From assembly GCA_030446545.1 (NCBI GenBank), contig JAUJNB010000008.1, positions 37,961-76,159 of the forward strand: a stretch of 38,199 nucleotides of DNA. Reading direction: 5' to 3'. Below the pieces are notes generated by a model. The model was not told the DNA's origin and searched no databases. It saw only the letters and a list, made by a program, of their open reading frames with translations. Made by a program: the position numbers and the translations under genes. Below, piece by piece: positions 14,802 to 22,581 of this stretch (the first letter of the stretch is position 1; the number at the start of each line of letters is the position of its first letter). The stretch is from Acidimicrobiales bacterium. GTDB lineage: Bacteria; Actinomycetota; Acidimicrobiia; Acidimicrobiales; CADCSY01.

Positions 14802-16220
14802 GTGACGAGGGAGTTCGGCGCCGACACCCACCAGAAGGCCTTGCGCATCAACCTCGACCCCCGCTGGTACGGCACCATCGCCGAGATCGGAGCCGGCCAG
14901 GAGGTGGTGCGCTGGTTCTTCCGGGCCGGTGGCGCCGCCGGGACCATCGCCAAGTCGATGTCGGCCTACGACATGGCCGTGAGCGACGCCGTCTACGGCG
15001 TGACCGAACGCTACGTGTCGATCACCCGGCTGCAGGCCATGCTCGACCACGAGTACCAGCTCAACATCGACCGCCTCAGCGACGAGCGGGGCGACAGCAC
15101 GTCGTTCTTCGCCTTTGCCGACACGGTGGTGGCCCGCAGCTACAAGGGAGCCAACGAGTGTCACGGGTGGATGGGGGTGAAGTTCCAGGCCTACCCCCGT
15201 GACGAGCCCAGCCAGATCATCGTCCACGTCCGCATGCTCGACGGGGAGGCGTCGCTCCAGCAGGAGGCGCTCGGGATCGTCGGGGTGAACCTCCTGCACG
15301 GCGCCTTCTTCCAGCGCCAGGAGCCCGAGAACGTCATCGAGAGCCTGCTCGACCGGCTCAGCACGGGCCGCATCGAGATCGACCTGATCCGGTTCCAGGG
15401 CATCGAGTTCCGCTCCGTCGACCATCGGCTGATGGCCATGAAGCTGGTGCAGCTGGGCTTGAGCGGGGTGGCCATGTTCGGCCCCGACCGGGAGGTCCTG
15501 CAGCCGAGCGAGGCGCTGCGCAAGAAGGCCGTCCTGGTGGAACGGGGGAGCTTCCGTCCCACCACGCTGGTCAACCTGGACATGTTGGAGTGCGCCCTGG
15601 AGAAGTTCGAGACCGACCCGGCCGTGGCCGGTCAACCCGTGCTCCCCCTCATGGAGCTCACCATGCGCAACCTGCGCGCCGACGGCGCCGACGTCGACCG
15701 GCGGGACTTCCTGGCCCGGGCCGAGCTGCTCAGCGCCTGCGGTATGACGGTCATGATCTCCGACTACTTCGAGTACTACCGCCTGGCGGCCTACCTGGCC
15801 TGGCGCACCAGCGAACGCATCGGCATCGTCATGGGCGTCCCCAGCCTGTTGGAGCTGTTCGACGAGCGCTACTACGGCCAGCTTCCCGGTGGCATCCTGG
15901 AGAGCTTCGGGCGGCTGTTCAAGAACGATCTCAAGCTCTACGTCTACCCGCTGCGCAGGAGCGACGAGCACGGGTTGCAGACGGTCGACAACCTGGAGGT
16001 CGAGGCCCAGTTACGGCCCCTGTACGACTACCTCGCCGGCCGGGGAAGCTTCGTCCCCCTCGACAACTACACGCCGGAGTACCTGCCCATCTTCAGCCGT
16101 GACGTCCTCCAGCGCATCGCCGCCGGGGACGACTCCTGGGAGAAGATGGTCCCCGACGCCGCCGCCAAGCTGATCAAGCAGCGCCGGTTCTTCGGCTACG
16201 GCAAGGGGCGATCGGGCTGA
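14802..16220 (+). CDS. Conserved uncharacterised protein (472 aa)
   Basis: I recognise this as a widespread ~470-480-aa family with no settled function and inconsistent database names. Conserved blocks seen are LRINLDPRWYGTIAEIGAGQEVVRWFF (N terminus), GGAAGTIAKSMSAYDM, TSFFAFADTVVAR, ECHGWMGVKFQ, EALGIVGVNLLHGAFF, GVAMFGPDREVLQPSEALRKKAVLVERGSFRP, and LLSACGMTVMISDYFEYYRLAAYL near residue 310. It is soluble, without signal peptide or membrane helices. It follows cgoX after 12 nt but has its own -10 element, so it may be both read-through and independently expressed. It is not a coproheme decarboxylase: it lacks that fold's sequence features and is twice as long. High GC and codon use match its neighbours. 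Confidence 0.8.
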   Translation: MTREFGADTHQKALRINLDPRWYGTIAEIGAGQEVVRWFFRAGGAAGTIAKSMSAYDMAVSDAVYGVTERYVSITRLQAMLDHEYQLNIDRLSDERGDSTSFFAFADTVVARSYKGANECHGWMGVKFQAYPRDEPSQIIVHVRMLDGEASLQQEALGIVGVNLLHGAFFQRQEPENVIESLLDRLSTGRIEIDLIRFQGIEFRSVDHRLMAMKLVQLGLSGVAMFGPDREVLQPSEALRKKAVLVERGSFRPTTLVNLDMLECALEKFETDPAVAGQPVLPLMELTMRNLRADGADVDRRDFLARAELLSACGMTVMISDYFEYYRLAAYLAWRTSERIGIVMGVPSLLELFDERYYGQLPGGILESFGRLFKNDLKLYVYPLRRSDEHGLQTVDNLEVEAQLRPLYDYLAGRGSFVPLDNYTPEYLPIFSRDVLQRIAAGDDSWEKMVPDAAAKLIKQRRFFGYGKGRSG

Positions 16221-16267
16221 GCACGGGTCGCCGGCTCGAAACCCGATTCTGGCGAGGGCCCGCCGGG

Positions 16268-16273
16268 TAGACC
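16268..16273 (+). promoter_or_regulatory. -10 element of glgC (leaderless)
   Basis: TAGACC ends 6 nt before the GTG at 16280. Confidence 0.45.
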
Positions 16274-16279
16274 GGCGCC

Positions 16280-17499
16280 GTGGCCGCTCCCCGCATCCTG
16301 GCCCTGATCATGGCCGGTGGTGCCGGAAATCGGCTGGCGCCGCTGACCGATCGCCGGGCCAAGCCGGCCGTGCCCTATGCCGGCGTCTACCGGCTGATCG
16401 ACTTCCCCCTGAGCAACTGCGCCCACAGCGGCATCACCGACGTGTGGGTGCTCCAGCAGTTCCAGCCGCACGCCCTGGGTGAGCATCTGGCCGGTGGGCG
16501 TCCCTGGGACCTCGACCGGACCAGGGGCGGGCTGCAGGTCCTGTTCCCCCACCAGGGCGACGAAGAGGGCGGGTGGCACCAGGGCAACGCCGACGCCGTC
16601 TACCGCAACCGCTCGGTCATCCGGGGCCTGGACCCCGACCTCGTGGTGGTGCTGAGCGCCGACCATGTCTACAAGCTCGACTACCGGGACGCGGTGGCCA
16701 CCCACCTCCAACGGGAGGCCGAGCTCACCCTCGTCACCACCGTCGTGGGAGCCGACGAGGTGGGCCGCTTCGGCAACGTGGAGGTCGACGACGACGGACG
16801 GGTCCGGGACTTCCGCTACAAGCCGGACCGGCCGCTCAGCGACGTGGCCACCACCGAGGTTTTCGTCTTCGACGCCCCCCGGTTGCTCGACTCCCTCGAC
16901 GAGCTGGCCGACGAAGGCGGCGGCGACGGGAAGGACGGGGGGCTGGAGGACTTCGGCGACCAGCTCCTTCCGCGGTTCGTGGAACGGGGCCGGACCTGGG
17001 AACACCGCTTCGAGGCCTACTGGCGTGACGTGGGCACCCACGAGAGCTATTGGGGATCTCACATGGATCTGCTCGATCCTGCCTCGTCACTGTGCCTGGA
17101 CGATCCGGCCTGGCCCATCCTCACCACGGCTGGCACCAGGCCGCCGGCCCGGCTGCACGACGGCGCCTCGGTCGACGACTCCCTGGTCTCGCCCGGCTGC
17201 GTGGTGCGGGGCCGGGTGCGGCGGTCGGTCCTCGGCCCGGGCGTGGTCGTCGAGGAGGGGGCCGAGGTCCACGATTCGATCCTCCTGCACGACACCGTGG
17301 TGGAGTCGGCCGCGCCACCGTGGCCGCCACCGTGGCCGACAGGGGCGTGCGCATCGGTCGCCGGGCCTCGGTCGGCCGCCGCCCCGAGCCCGGGTCGCGC
17401 TGCTCCGCCGACGAGCTCGTGGTGTTGGGCGAGGAGACCGTGGTGGCGCCCGGCGCCGAGGTGGGGCCCGGGACCCGAGAGCCCGAACCCACCGACTGA
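16280..17499 (+). CDS. glgC: Glucose-1-phosphate adenylyltransferase (GlgC type), one -1 frameshift near the 3' end
   Basis: This nucleotidyltransferase makes ADP-glucose for glycogen or trehalose-type glucans. The N terminus has IMAGGAGNRLAPLTDRRAKPAVPYAG and YRLIDFPLSNCAHSGI, the pyrophosphorylase signature and activator region. WHQGNADAVYRN and VVVLSADHVYKLDY are substrate-site blocks, and the C-terminal part is a left-handed beta-helix of hexapeptides. The frame breaks at about 17308-17312: upstream reads VVESAAPPWPP, while the next frame gives ATVAATVADRGVRIGRRASV and runs to the TGA at 17499. One inserted G (TCGGCC to TCGGGCC) restores a 406-aa protein of normal length. Reading straight on instead gives an unrelated Pro/Arg-rich tail to 17599. 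The GTG start is fixed by TAGACC 6 nt upstream. The family is clear; the sugar nucleotide made is inferred. Confidence 0.88.
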
Positions 17500-17583
17500 C
17501 CCGCGGTCGCCCGTCGGAGCGCCGGACGGCCCGCCGGCGGGCGCACGCCACCAGTCGGAGCGGTCGAAGCCGGGCGGAGCGGG

Positions 17584-17589
17584 TAGGGA
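17584..17589 (+). promoter_or_regulatory. -10 element of the 61-aa gene (leaderless)
   Basis: TAGGGA ends 6 nt before ATG 17596, which argues that this short gene is real despite its broken frame. Confidence 0.4.
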
Positions 17590-17595
17590 GCGAGT

Positions 17596-17780
17596 ATGAC
17601 CGACGCCGCCGACCTTCCCCCGAGGAGCCCTACCCGGGCGAGGACCTCACCAGCGAGACCCTCGAGCCCGACGGGGGCCTGATCGATCGTATGCGAGGCA
17701 CCGGCGTCGGGGTCGAGGATCCGAACGTCGTCGGTGACCTCGGGCCTGCCGAAATCGCGCCTGGCACTGATTCGGAGTAG
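17596..17780 (+). CDS. Small acidic protein, ~61 aa, one -1 frameshift
   Basis: ATG 17596 begins MTDAADLPP and then leaves frame at a run of five C (17617-17621). With a sixth C it continues EEPYPGEDLTSETLEPDGG, LIDRMRGTGVGVEDPNVVGDL and stops at 17780, giving 61 residues with many Asp/Glu. No domain is recognised; the sequence looks largely disordered and cytoplasmic. Support comes from the -10 hexamer at the 6-nt spacing and from codon bias matching the neighbours in the downstream frame. It sits between glgC and the convergent nucleoside hydrolase. Without the frame correction no meaningful product is made from this ATG. Confidence is moderate. Confidence 0.5.
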
Positions 17781-17807
17781 GAGCTGGCCCGTCTGTCGGC
17801 CCACCTC

Positions 17808-18739
17808 TCATCGGTGCTCGGCGAGGGCCTCGACCGAGGCCAGCCACAGCGCCTCGAAGGCCCCGGCGTCCATGTCGACGGCGACCCTGGCGGGGCGGCC
17901 TTGGTCGTGGTCGACGAACCGCAGCATGCCGGACTCCAGAACCGGGCCCACCCGGCGCTCCGTCAGGGTGATGCCGGCCCAACCGAGGGCTGCCGCGCAC
18001 GTGAGCGGGTCGTGCTGGAAGGCGAGGAGGTCGTCGGGCAGACCGCTATGGGCGCCGGCCAGGGCGCCGGTAGAGCGGGCGGTGGCCTGGTGCTCGGCTT
18101 GGAGGGCGAGCAGTCGGCCGAGGGGACCGGCGGCCCGAAGCCGGGCCAGGTGGCGCCGCCGCAGGTGGGCCCGGATGGTGAGCGAGAGCGGGACCATGGT
18201 CAGCTCACCGGCGGAGTGGAGGACCAGGCGGGCGGCGGTGGTGTCGCACTGGACGTTCCAGTCCCGGGCCGGTCCCCACGACGGCAGCCCCTGAGGGGGA
18301 GCGTCGAACCAGCCCCCCATCATCGTCACGCGGGCCCGGGCCAGCACGGCCGGCCGCTCGACGGCCAGCAGGGCCAGGTTGGTGCAGGGGCCGATGGCGA
18401 CGATCGTCGCTCCCGCCTCGACGCTCTCGGCCAGCAGGCCCAGGGCCGCGCCGGCGGGGAGGGCGCCGACGGCACCGGCATGGACCACTGCGCTTCGTCG
18501 TCGGGGAGGGAACCAGGCTGGTCCAGGGTCGTCAGGGACACCTCGGCGCCGGCGGCCACGGCCACGTCGTGGCGACCGGCTTGGGCGAGCACGTGGCCCA
18601 CCAGACCCGCCCGCCGGCCACCGGGGTCGATGCAGGTGGTGATGGCGGTGAGCTCGGCACCGGGCCATCCGAGCAGCATCACCAGGGCCGCCAGGTCGTC
18701 CATGGTGGTGCCGAGGTCGGTGTCGAGGTGGAGGCGCAG
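17808..18739 (-). CDS. Inosine/uridine-preferring nucleoside hydrolase family protein, CTG start, one -1 frameshift
   Basis: The N terminus reads RLHLDTDLGTTMDDLAAL, the DTDxGxxxDD calcium-binding motif of IUNH enzymes, which hydrolyse the N-glycosidic bond of ribonucleosides. The mid-region ATIVAIGPCTNLALL and VTMMGGWFD, and later RDWNVQCDTTAARLVL, also fit the family (ExNxxxDPxAA-like). The frame breaks at about 18468-18486: upstream ends DEAQWS, downstream continues HAGAVGALPAGAALG; one added base joins them into 310 aa, the usual length. No ATG, GTG or TTG precedes the motif in frame. CTG 18739 begins MRLHLDTD and has CAGAAT (18751-18746) exactly 6 nt upstream, so a leaderless CTG start is proposed. 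The gene follows a DUF1622-like gene on the same strand. Confidence 0.8.
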
Positions 18740-18780
18740 GCCACCATTCTGGCCGGCCCCGCCGGGGTGGGCCCGGTGGT

Positions 18781-19146
18781 CTAGGCCTGCTCGTCTCCCG
18801 TCCGACGCTGCCAGGGCCAGTGGCCGTTGATCTCCAACTCCAGGGTGAAGGACAGGAACGTGCGGATCACGACGATGAGGGCGAGCACGCCGATCGATCG
18901 GAAGTTGGGCGAGACGGCGACGGTGCGGATGATGTCGCCGGCGACGAGGATCTCGAGGCCGAGGAGGATCGAGCGGCCGATCGAGCGGCGACAGTCGGTG
19001 TAGCTGGTGGTGTGGCCATGAGCCGCGGCGAAGCGGGCCAGGGCCAAGGCGATGCCCACCACGATGGCGGCCACGCCCACCGCCTCGACCACCTGGCCGA
19101 CGGTCTCGACGGCCTCCTCGAAGCTCACCTCCAGGACCCGGCCCAA
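18781..19146 (-). CDS. DUF1622-like small membrane protein
   Basis: This 121-aa protein has about three hydrophobic segments. The first is AVGVAAIVVGIALALARFAAA. The second is in SIGRSILLGLEILVAGDIIRTVAV, a block characteristic of DUF1622 (COG4828) proteins. The third is IGVLALIVVIRTFLSFTLELEINGHWPW, the family C-terminal signature. The function of this family is unknown; the protein is expected in the cytoplasmic membrane. An in-frame TAA blocks upstream starts; TTG 19146 has TAACCG (19158-19153) exactly 6 nt before it, so it is probably the leaderless start. GTG seven codons later is an alternative. The nucleoside hydrolase gene follows after 41 nt. Confidence 0.8.
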   Translation of the reverse strand: MGRVLEVSFEEAVETVGQVVEAVGVAAIVVGIALALARFAAAHGHTTSYTDCRRSIGRSILLGLEILVAGDIIRTVAVSPNFRSIGVLALIVVIRTFLSFTLELEINGHWPWQRRTGDEQA

Positions 19147-19213
19147 GGGCCTCGGTTACCCGGATCACGGTGGAGGTGAACTCCGGCCCGAGACCGCGGC
19201 CCGGTCGGCCGAT

Positions 19214-19249
19214 CCGGTCAACGATCCCGGTCAACGATCCCGGTCAGCG
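19214..19249. repeat. Short tandem repeat, 13-bp unit, 2.6 copies
   Basis: CCGGTCAACGATC is repeated perfectly at 19214-19226 and 19227-19239, with a diverging third partial copy to 19249. It overlaps the 3' end of the S4 gene (stop 19244-19246) and looks like replication slippage. Confidence 0.6.
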
Positions 19250-19605
19250 GCCCTGGAGGCGGTCGAGGCGGCGGCGCTCACGCTTGGTGGGCCGGCCGGT
19301 GCCTGGGTCCCGGGCCAGGACGGGGACGACCCGTTCCCGGGGGAAGGCGGCGGGCTGTGGTCGACCAGGCACCCGTCGGCCACCGCCGCCGCCACCCGCT
19401 TGTCGATGACCTGCACCACCTCCAACACCCGGACCCGGCCGGAGACGTCGGCCTCGACCCGGTCGCCGACCCGCACCGGGGTGGCCGCCTTGGCCGCCAC
19501 GCCGTTCACCGAGACGTGACCGCCCCGGCACAAGGCGGTGGTGGCCGAGCGGTTCTTGCCCACCCGGACGGCCCAGAGCCACCGATCCACCCGGGTCTGC
19601 TCCAT
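19244..19605 (-). CDS. S4-domain RNA-binding protein (Hsp15-like), one -1 frameshift
   Basis: Residues 1-70, MEQTRVDRWLWAVRVGKNRS and GHVSVNGVAAKAATPVRVGDRVEA, form an S4 RNA-binding domain of the Hsp15/YrfH type, which binds stalled 50S subunits in other bacteria. The frame breaks at a G run (19339-19343, plus-strand view) of five bases. A sixth restores VDHSPPPSPRERVVPVLARDPGTG followed by PTKRERRRLDRLQGR, giving about 120 aa. This basic tail (KRERRRLDRL) is typical of actinobacterial members, so the correction is convincing. ATG 19605 is preceded at 6 nt by CACCAT (19617-19612), a weak match to the leaderless pattern. Confidence 0.82.
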
Positions 19606-19668
19606 CGGCCCATGGTGACAGCAACCGGGTAGGTGTGCGCCGGTGGACTTCGGGAGAGGGTCAGGGCC

Positions 19669-19890
19669 ATGAGCGACCAACAAGCCACCGGCACCAGCGA
19701 CCCCACCTACAACATCATCAGCGTGGTGTACCACGCCCTCCAGGGAGCGGAGACGATCCAGAAGTATCTGGACGACCCCGACACCGACGAGGAGCTCAGC
19801 ACCTACTTCCAACAGGTCCAGCAGGGCTACCGCCGCGCCGCCGACATGGGCAAGCAGCTCCTCGTCCAGCGCATCGAGCACGAGCACTAG
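19669..19890 (+). CDS. Small protein of unknown function (73 aa)
   Basis: The protein begins MSDQQATGTSDPTYNIISV and is mostly helical: VVYHALQGAETIQKYLDDP and ELSTYFQQVQQGYRRAADMGKQLL are two amphipathic helices, probably a coiled hairpin. No signal or membrane segment is present. ATG 19669 is preceded by GGGAGAGG, a usable ribosome-binding site, and TAGGTG (19630-19635) could be the -10. The codon pattern is strongly coding. It lies 48 nt upstream of the glycosyltransferase run and may be its first gene, or a separate housekeeping gene. I do not recognise the family. Confidence 0.65.
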   Translation: MSDQQATGTSDPTYNIISVVYHALQGAETIQKYLDDPDTDEELSTYFQQVQQGYRRAADMGKQLLVQRIEHEH

Positions 19891-19938
19891 AGACCCCGTG
19901 CCTCTGGCGGCCCAACCGGCGCCGCCGAGGTCGACATC

Positions 19939-20889
19939 ATGAGCGACCGTTGCACGGTCGTGATCGCCACCCAGGATCGGCGTCGGTCCCTGCTTCACAC
20001 GGTCGGGCGCCTGCAGGCCCTGTCCGAGCAACCTTGCATCATCGTCGTCGACAACGGGTCCGGCGACGGCTCGGTCGGGGCTGTGCGGGCCGCCTTCCCC
20101 GAGGTCGACGTGGTTGCCCTCGACCACAACATCGGTGCGCCCGCCCGCAACATCGGCGTGGAGCGGGCTCGCACCCCCTACGTGGCCTTTGCCGACGACG
20201 ACTCCTGGTGGGCGCCGGGGGCGCTCCGGCGTGCCGCCGAGCTGTTCGACGCCCATCCCCGGTTGGGCCTGATCGGCGCCCGCGTCCTCGTCGGTCCCGA
20301 GGAGCGAGAGGATCCCACCACGGCGGTGATGGCCGAGAGCCCGCTCCCTTCGCCTCCGGGGCTCCCGGGGCCGGCCGTCCTCGGCTTCTTGGCCTGCGGT
20401 GCCGTCGTGCGCCGGGCCGCCTTCCTCGAAGTGGGCGGTTTCGACGAGCTGCTGTTCTTCCTCGGCGAGGAACAGCGGGTGGCGCTGGACCTGGCAACCC
20501 GGGGCTGGCACCTGAGCTACGACCGGGACGTGGTGGCTCACCACCATCCCAGCCCTCCGGGCGACCCGTCCGGGCGGCGGCGGCGTCAGCTGCGCAACGA
20601 CGTCCTGACGGCCTGGCTTCGGCGTCCGGCCCGGGTGGCGCTCAGGCGTACGACGTCGCTCGGGGTGGCCGCCCTGCGGGGTGATCGCCCGGCTGGTGGC
20701 GCGCTCGGCGAGGTCCTGGTGCGGTTGCCCCTCGCCTGGCGCAGGCGCGCCAGGCTGCCCCCGGCCGTGGAACGGTCGGTCCGGGCCCTGGAGTGCCAGA
20801 GCGCGCCCGACGGCACCACAGGAGCGCTCTTTGCGTCGTTTGGCGCTGGCGGCCCCGGGTACAGGCGGATCGTTCGGCCGAGGCACTGA
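19939..20889 (+). CDS. Glycosyltransferase family 2 protein
   Basis: This 316-aa GT-A fold transferase begins CTVVIATQDRRRSLLHTV and has VVDNGSGDGS, NIGAPARNIGVERA and the metal/nucleotide-sugar motif AFADDDSWW (about residue 90). A later acceptor-side block is GGFDELLFFLGEEQRVALDLA. These place it in GT2 (inverting, nucleotide-diphospho-sugar donors). There is no membrane segment; the C-terminal ~100 residues are Arg-rich and may lie on the membrane or bind polymer. ATG 19939 has GAGG 8-11 nt upstream. It opens a five-gene same-strand run with gaps of 45 nt or overlaps, so it is probably cotranscribed with the carbamoyltransferase. Donor and acceptor are unknown. Confidence 0.85.
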   Translation: MSDRCTVVIATQDRRRSLLHTVGRLQALSEQPCIIVVDNGSGDGSVGAVRAAFPEVDVVALDHNIGAPARNIGVERARTPYVAFADDDSWWAPGALRRAAELFDAHPRLGLIGARVLVGPEEREDPTTAVMAESPLPSPPGLPGPAVLGFLACGAVVRRAAFLEVGGFDELLFFLGEEQRVALDLATRGWHLSYDRDVVAHHHPSPPGDPSGRRRRQLRNDVLTAWLRRPARVALRRTTSLGVAALRGDRPAGGALGEVLVRLPLAWRRRARLPPAVERSVRALECQSAPDGTTGALFASFGAGGPGYRRIVRPRH

Positions 20890-20934
20890 GCGCAACGCTC
20901 GCGGCACCGATGCAGACGGTGGAGAGGAGACAGC

Positions 20935-22581
20935 GTGGCATTGGTCCTCGGGATCAACGCAGTGTTCCATGATCCCGCAGCCGCCCTCGTGGTGGACGGC
21001 AGGATCGTGGCCGCGGCCGAGGAGGAGCGCTTCACCCGGCGCAAGCACGGTAAGACACCGGTGCCCTTCTCCACCTGGGAGCTACCCGAGCAGGCGGCAC
21101 GGTGGTGTCTGGCTGAAGCGGGAGTCGGCGCCGGCGACCTCGACGCAGTCGCCTACTCCTACGACCCCGACCTGGCGTCGCCCCTCGGCCCCGACATCAC
21201 GGCCGAGTCTTGGGAGGGGCTACGCACGCTTTTCGCCCGGCGGGCGCCGCTGTTCCTGAAGACGGCGCTGCCCGGCCTCGACCCCGACGTGGTCCGCCAT
21301 GTCTCCCACCACGTGGCCCATGCCGCCTCGACCTACCTGGCCTCGCCCTTCCCCAGCTCGGCGGTCATGGTGCTCGACGGCCGGGGCGAGCGGGGGGCCT
21401 TCCTCTCCGGGCACGTCACCGACGGCCATCTCCAGACGCTCGTACGCTGCGACCTCCCCAACTCACTCGGCTTCGTGTACGAGGAGCTCACCGAGCACCT
21501 GGGCTACCGGCGGAGCAGCGACGAGTACAAGGTGATGGCCCTGGCGTCCTACGGCTCGCCCCGACACCTGGACCGCTTCCGGGAGCTGATGCGTCCCGAC
21601 GGCGCCGGTGGCTTCGTCACCGACCCGGTCGACTGGCACACCTTCGCCCCACCCGGCCGGGGCGACGGCACGCTCGATCCGGCCCACGCCGATCTGGCCG
21701 CCACGGTGCAGATCCGACTCGAGGAGGTCCTCCTGGAGCTGGCGGGCTGGCTGCACGAGCGCACCGGCGAGCGGGCCCTGACCCTGGCCGGTGGCGTGGC
21801 CCTCAACTGCGTGGCCAACTCGGTCCTCTACGAGCGGGGGCCCTTCGAGGACGTCTGGGTCCAGCCCGCCTCGGGTGATTCGGGCACCGCGCTGGGCGCC
21901 GCCCTGAAGGTGGCCCGTGACCTCGGCGACGATGTCCGGCCCATGACCACCGCCGCCCTCGGGCGCTCGTGGTCCGACGACGAGCTGCAGGGCTGGCTCG
22001 ATCGGGCCAAGGTGCCCTACGAGCGCTGCGAGGACATCGCCGACGCGGTGGCCGGCGTCCTCGCCGACGACGGTGTGGTGGCCTGGTTCCAGGGACGAAG
22101 TGAGTTCGGCCCCCGAGCCCTCGGGCAGCGCAGCCTGCTGGCCCACCCCGGGAAGGTGGCCAACCTCGAACGCCTCAACGACGTCAAGGGCAGGGAGCAG
22201 TTCCGGCCGGTGGCGCCCATGGTCCTGCTCGAGCGGGCCAAGGACCTCTTCGAGGGCGGTCCCGTCCCCAGCCCGTTCATGCTCTTCACCCACCGGGTGC
22301 GCGAGGGGTGGGCGGCGCGCATCCCCGCCGTCGTCCATGTCGACGGCACCGCCCGCATCCAGACGGTCGACCGTGCCGAAGCGCCACTGATGCATCGATG
22401 CATCAGTGCCTTCGAGCGTCGCACCGGGCTGCCGGTGGTCGTCAACACCTCGCTCAACACCGCCGGCCGGCCCATGGTCGACGATCCCCGGGACGCCCTG
22501 GAGTGCTTCGGATCGGCCCCCGTCGACGCCCTCGCCCTCGGGCCCTTCCTCGTTCGGCGGGCTGCCAGCTTCGTCTCGTGA
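20935..22581 (+). CDS. Carbamoyltransferase of the NodU/TobZ family
   Basis: This 548-aa enzyme transfers a carbamoyl group from carbamoyl phosphate, via carbamoyl-AMP, to a sugar hydroxyl. The N-terminal ASKHA-like domain has LVLGINAVFHDPAAALV, AAEEERFTRRKHGK and the metal/adenylate histidines HHVAHAASTYLAS. The C-terminal domain has ALTLAGGVALNCVANS, GRSEFGPRALGQRSLLA and VVNTSLNTAGRPMVDDP, all hallmark blocks. Length is normal and all expected motifs are intact. The GTG start at 20935 has a strong GGAGAGGAG site upstream. Its stop overlaps the next glycosyltransferase (GTGA at 22578-22581). Flanking GT2, GT4 and GT9 genes suggest the acceptor is a cell-surface glycan or glycolipid rather than an antibiotic; that is inferred. 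A perfect 24-bp palindrome lies inside the gene. Confidence 0.9.
   Translation: MALVLGINAVFHDPAAALVVDGRIVAAAEEERFTRRKHGKTPVPFSTWELPEQAARWCLAEAGVGAGDLDAVAYSYDPDLASPLGPDITAESWEGLRTLFARRAPLFLKTALPGLDPDVVRHVSHHVAHAASTYLASPFPSSAVMVLDGRGERGAFLSGHVTDGHLQTLVRCDLPNSLGFVYEELTEHLGYRRSSDEYKVMALASYGSPRHLDRFRELMRPDGAGGFVTDPVDWHTFAPPGRGDGTLDPAHADLAATVQIRLEEVLLELAGWLHERTGERALTLAGGVALNCVANSVLYERGPFEDVWVQPASGDSGTALGAALKVARDLGDDVRPMTTAALGRSWSDDELQGWLDRAKVPYERCEDIADAVAGVLADDGVVAWFQGRSEFGPRALGQRSLLAHPGKVANLERLNDVKGREQFRPVAPMVLLERAKDLFEGGPVPSPFMLFTHRVREGWAARIPAVVHVDGTARIQTVDRAEAPLMHRCISAFERRTGLPVVVNTSLNTAGRPMVDDPRDALECFGSAPVDALALGPFLVRRAASFVS
22385..22408. repeat. Perfect 24-bp palindrome inside the carbamoyltransferase gene
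   Basis: The 24 bases from CACTGATGCATC to its exact complement are a perfect palindrome with no spacer, containing two ATGCAT and one ATCGAT. It is far less GC-rich than its surroundings and encodes the local residues PLMHRCIS. It could extrude as a cruciform, or bind a dimeric protein; there is no T tract to make it a terminator. Confidence 0.75.

Noticed and set aside
13338..15971. Very long minus-strand open frame continuing the PH-like gene upstream
   Set aside because: It runs antisense to cgoX and the 472-aa gene, has no domain, and reflects high-GC bias; the gene starts at 13337.
14802..16220. Coproheme decarboxylase (HemQ/ChdC) as identity for the gene after cgoX
   Set aside because: Length and conserved blocks do not fit that family; it matches a different, uncharacterised one.
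22385..22408. Transcription terminator at the palindrome
   Set aside because: It lies well inside the carbamoyltransferase coding sequence with no T tract and with translation continuing through it.
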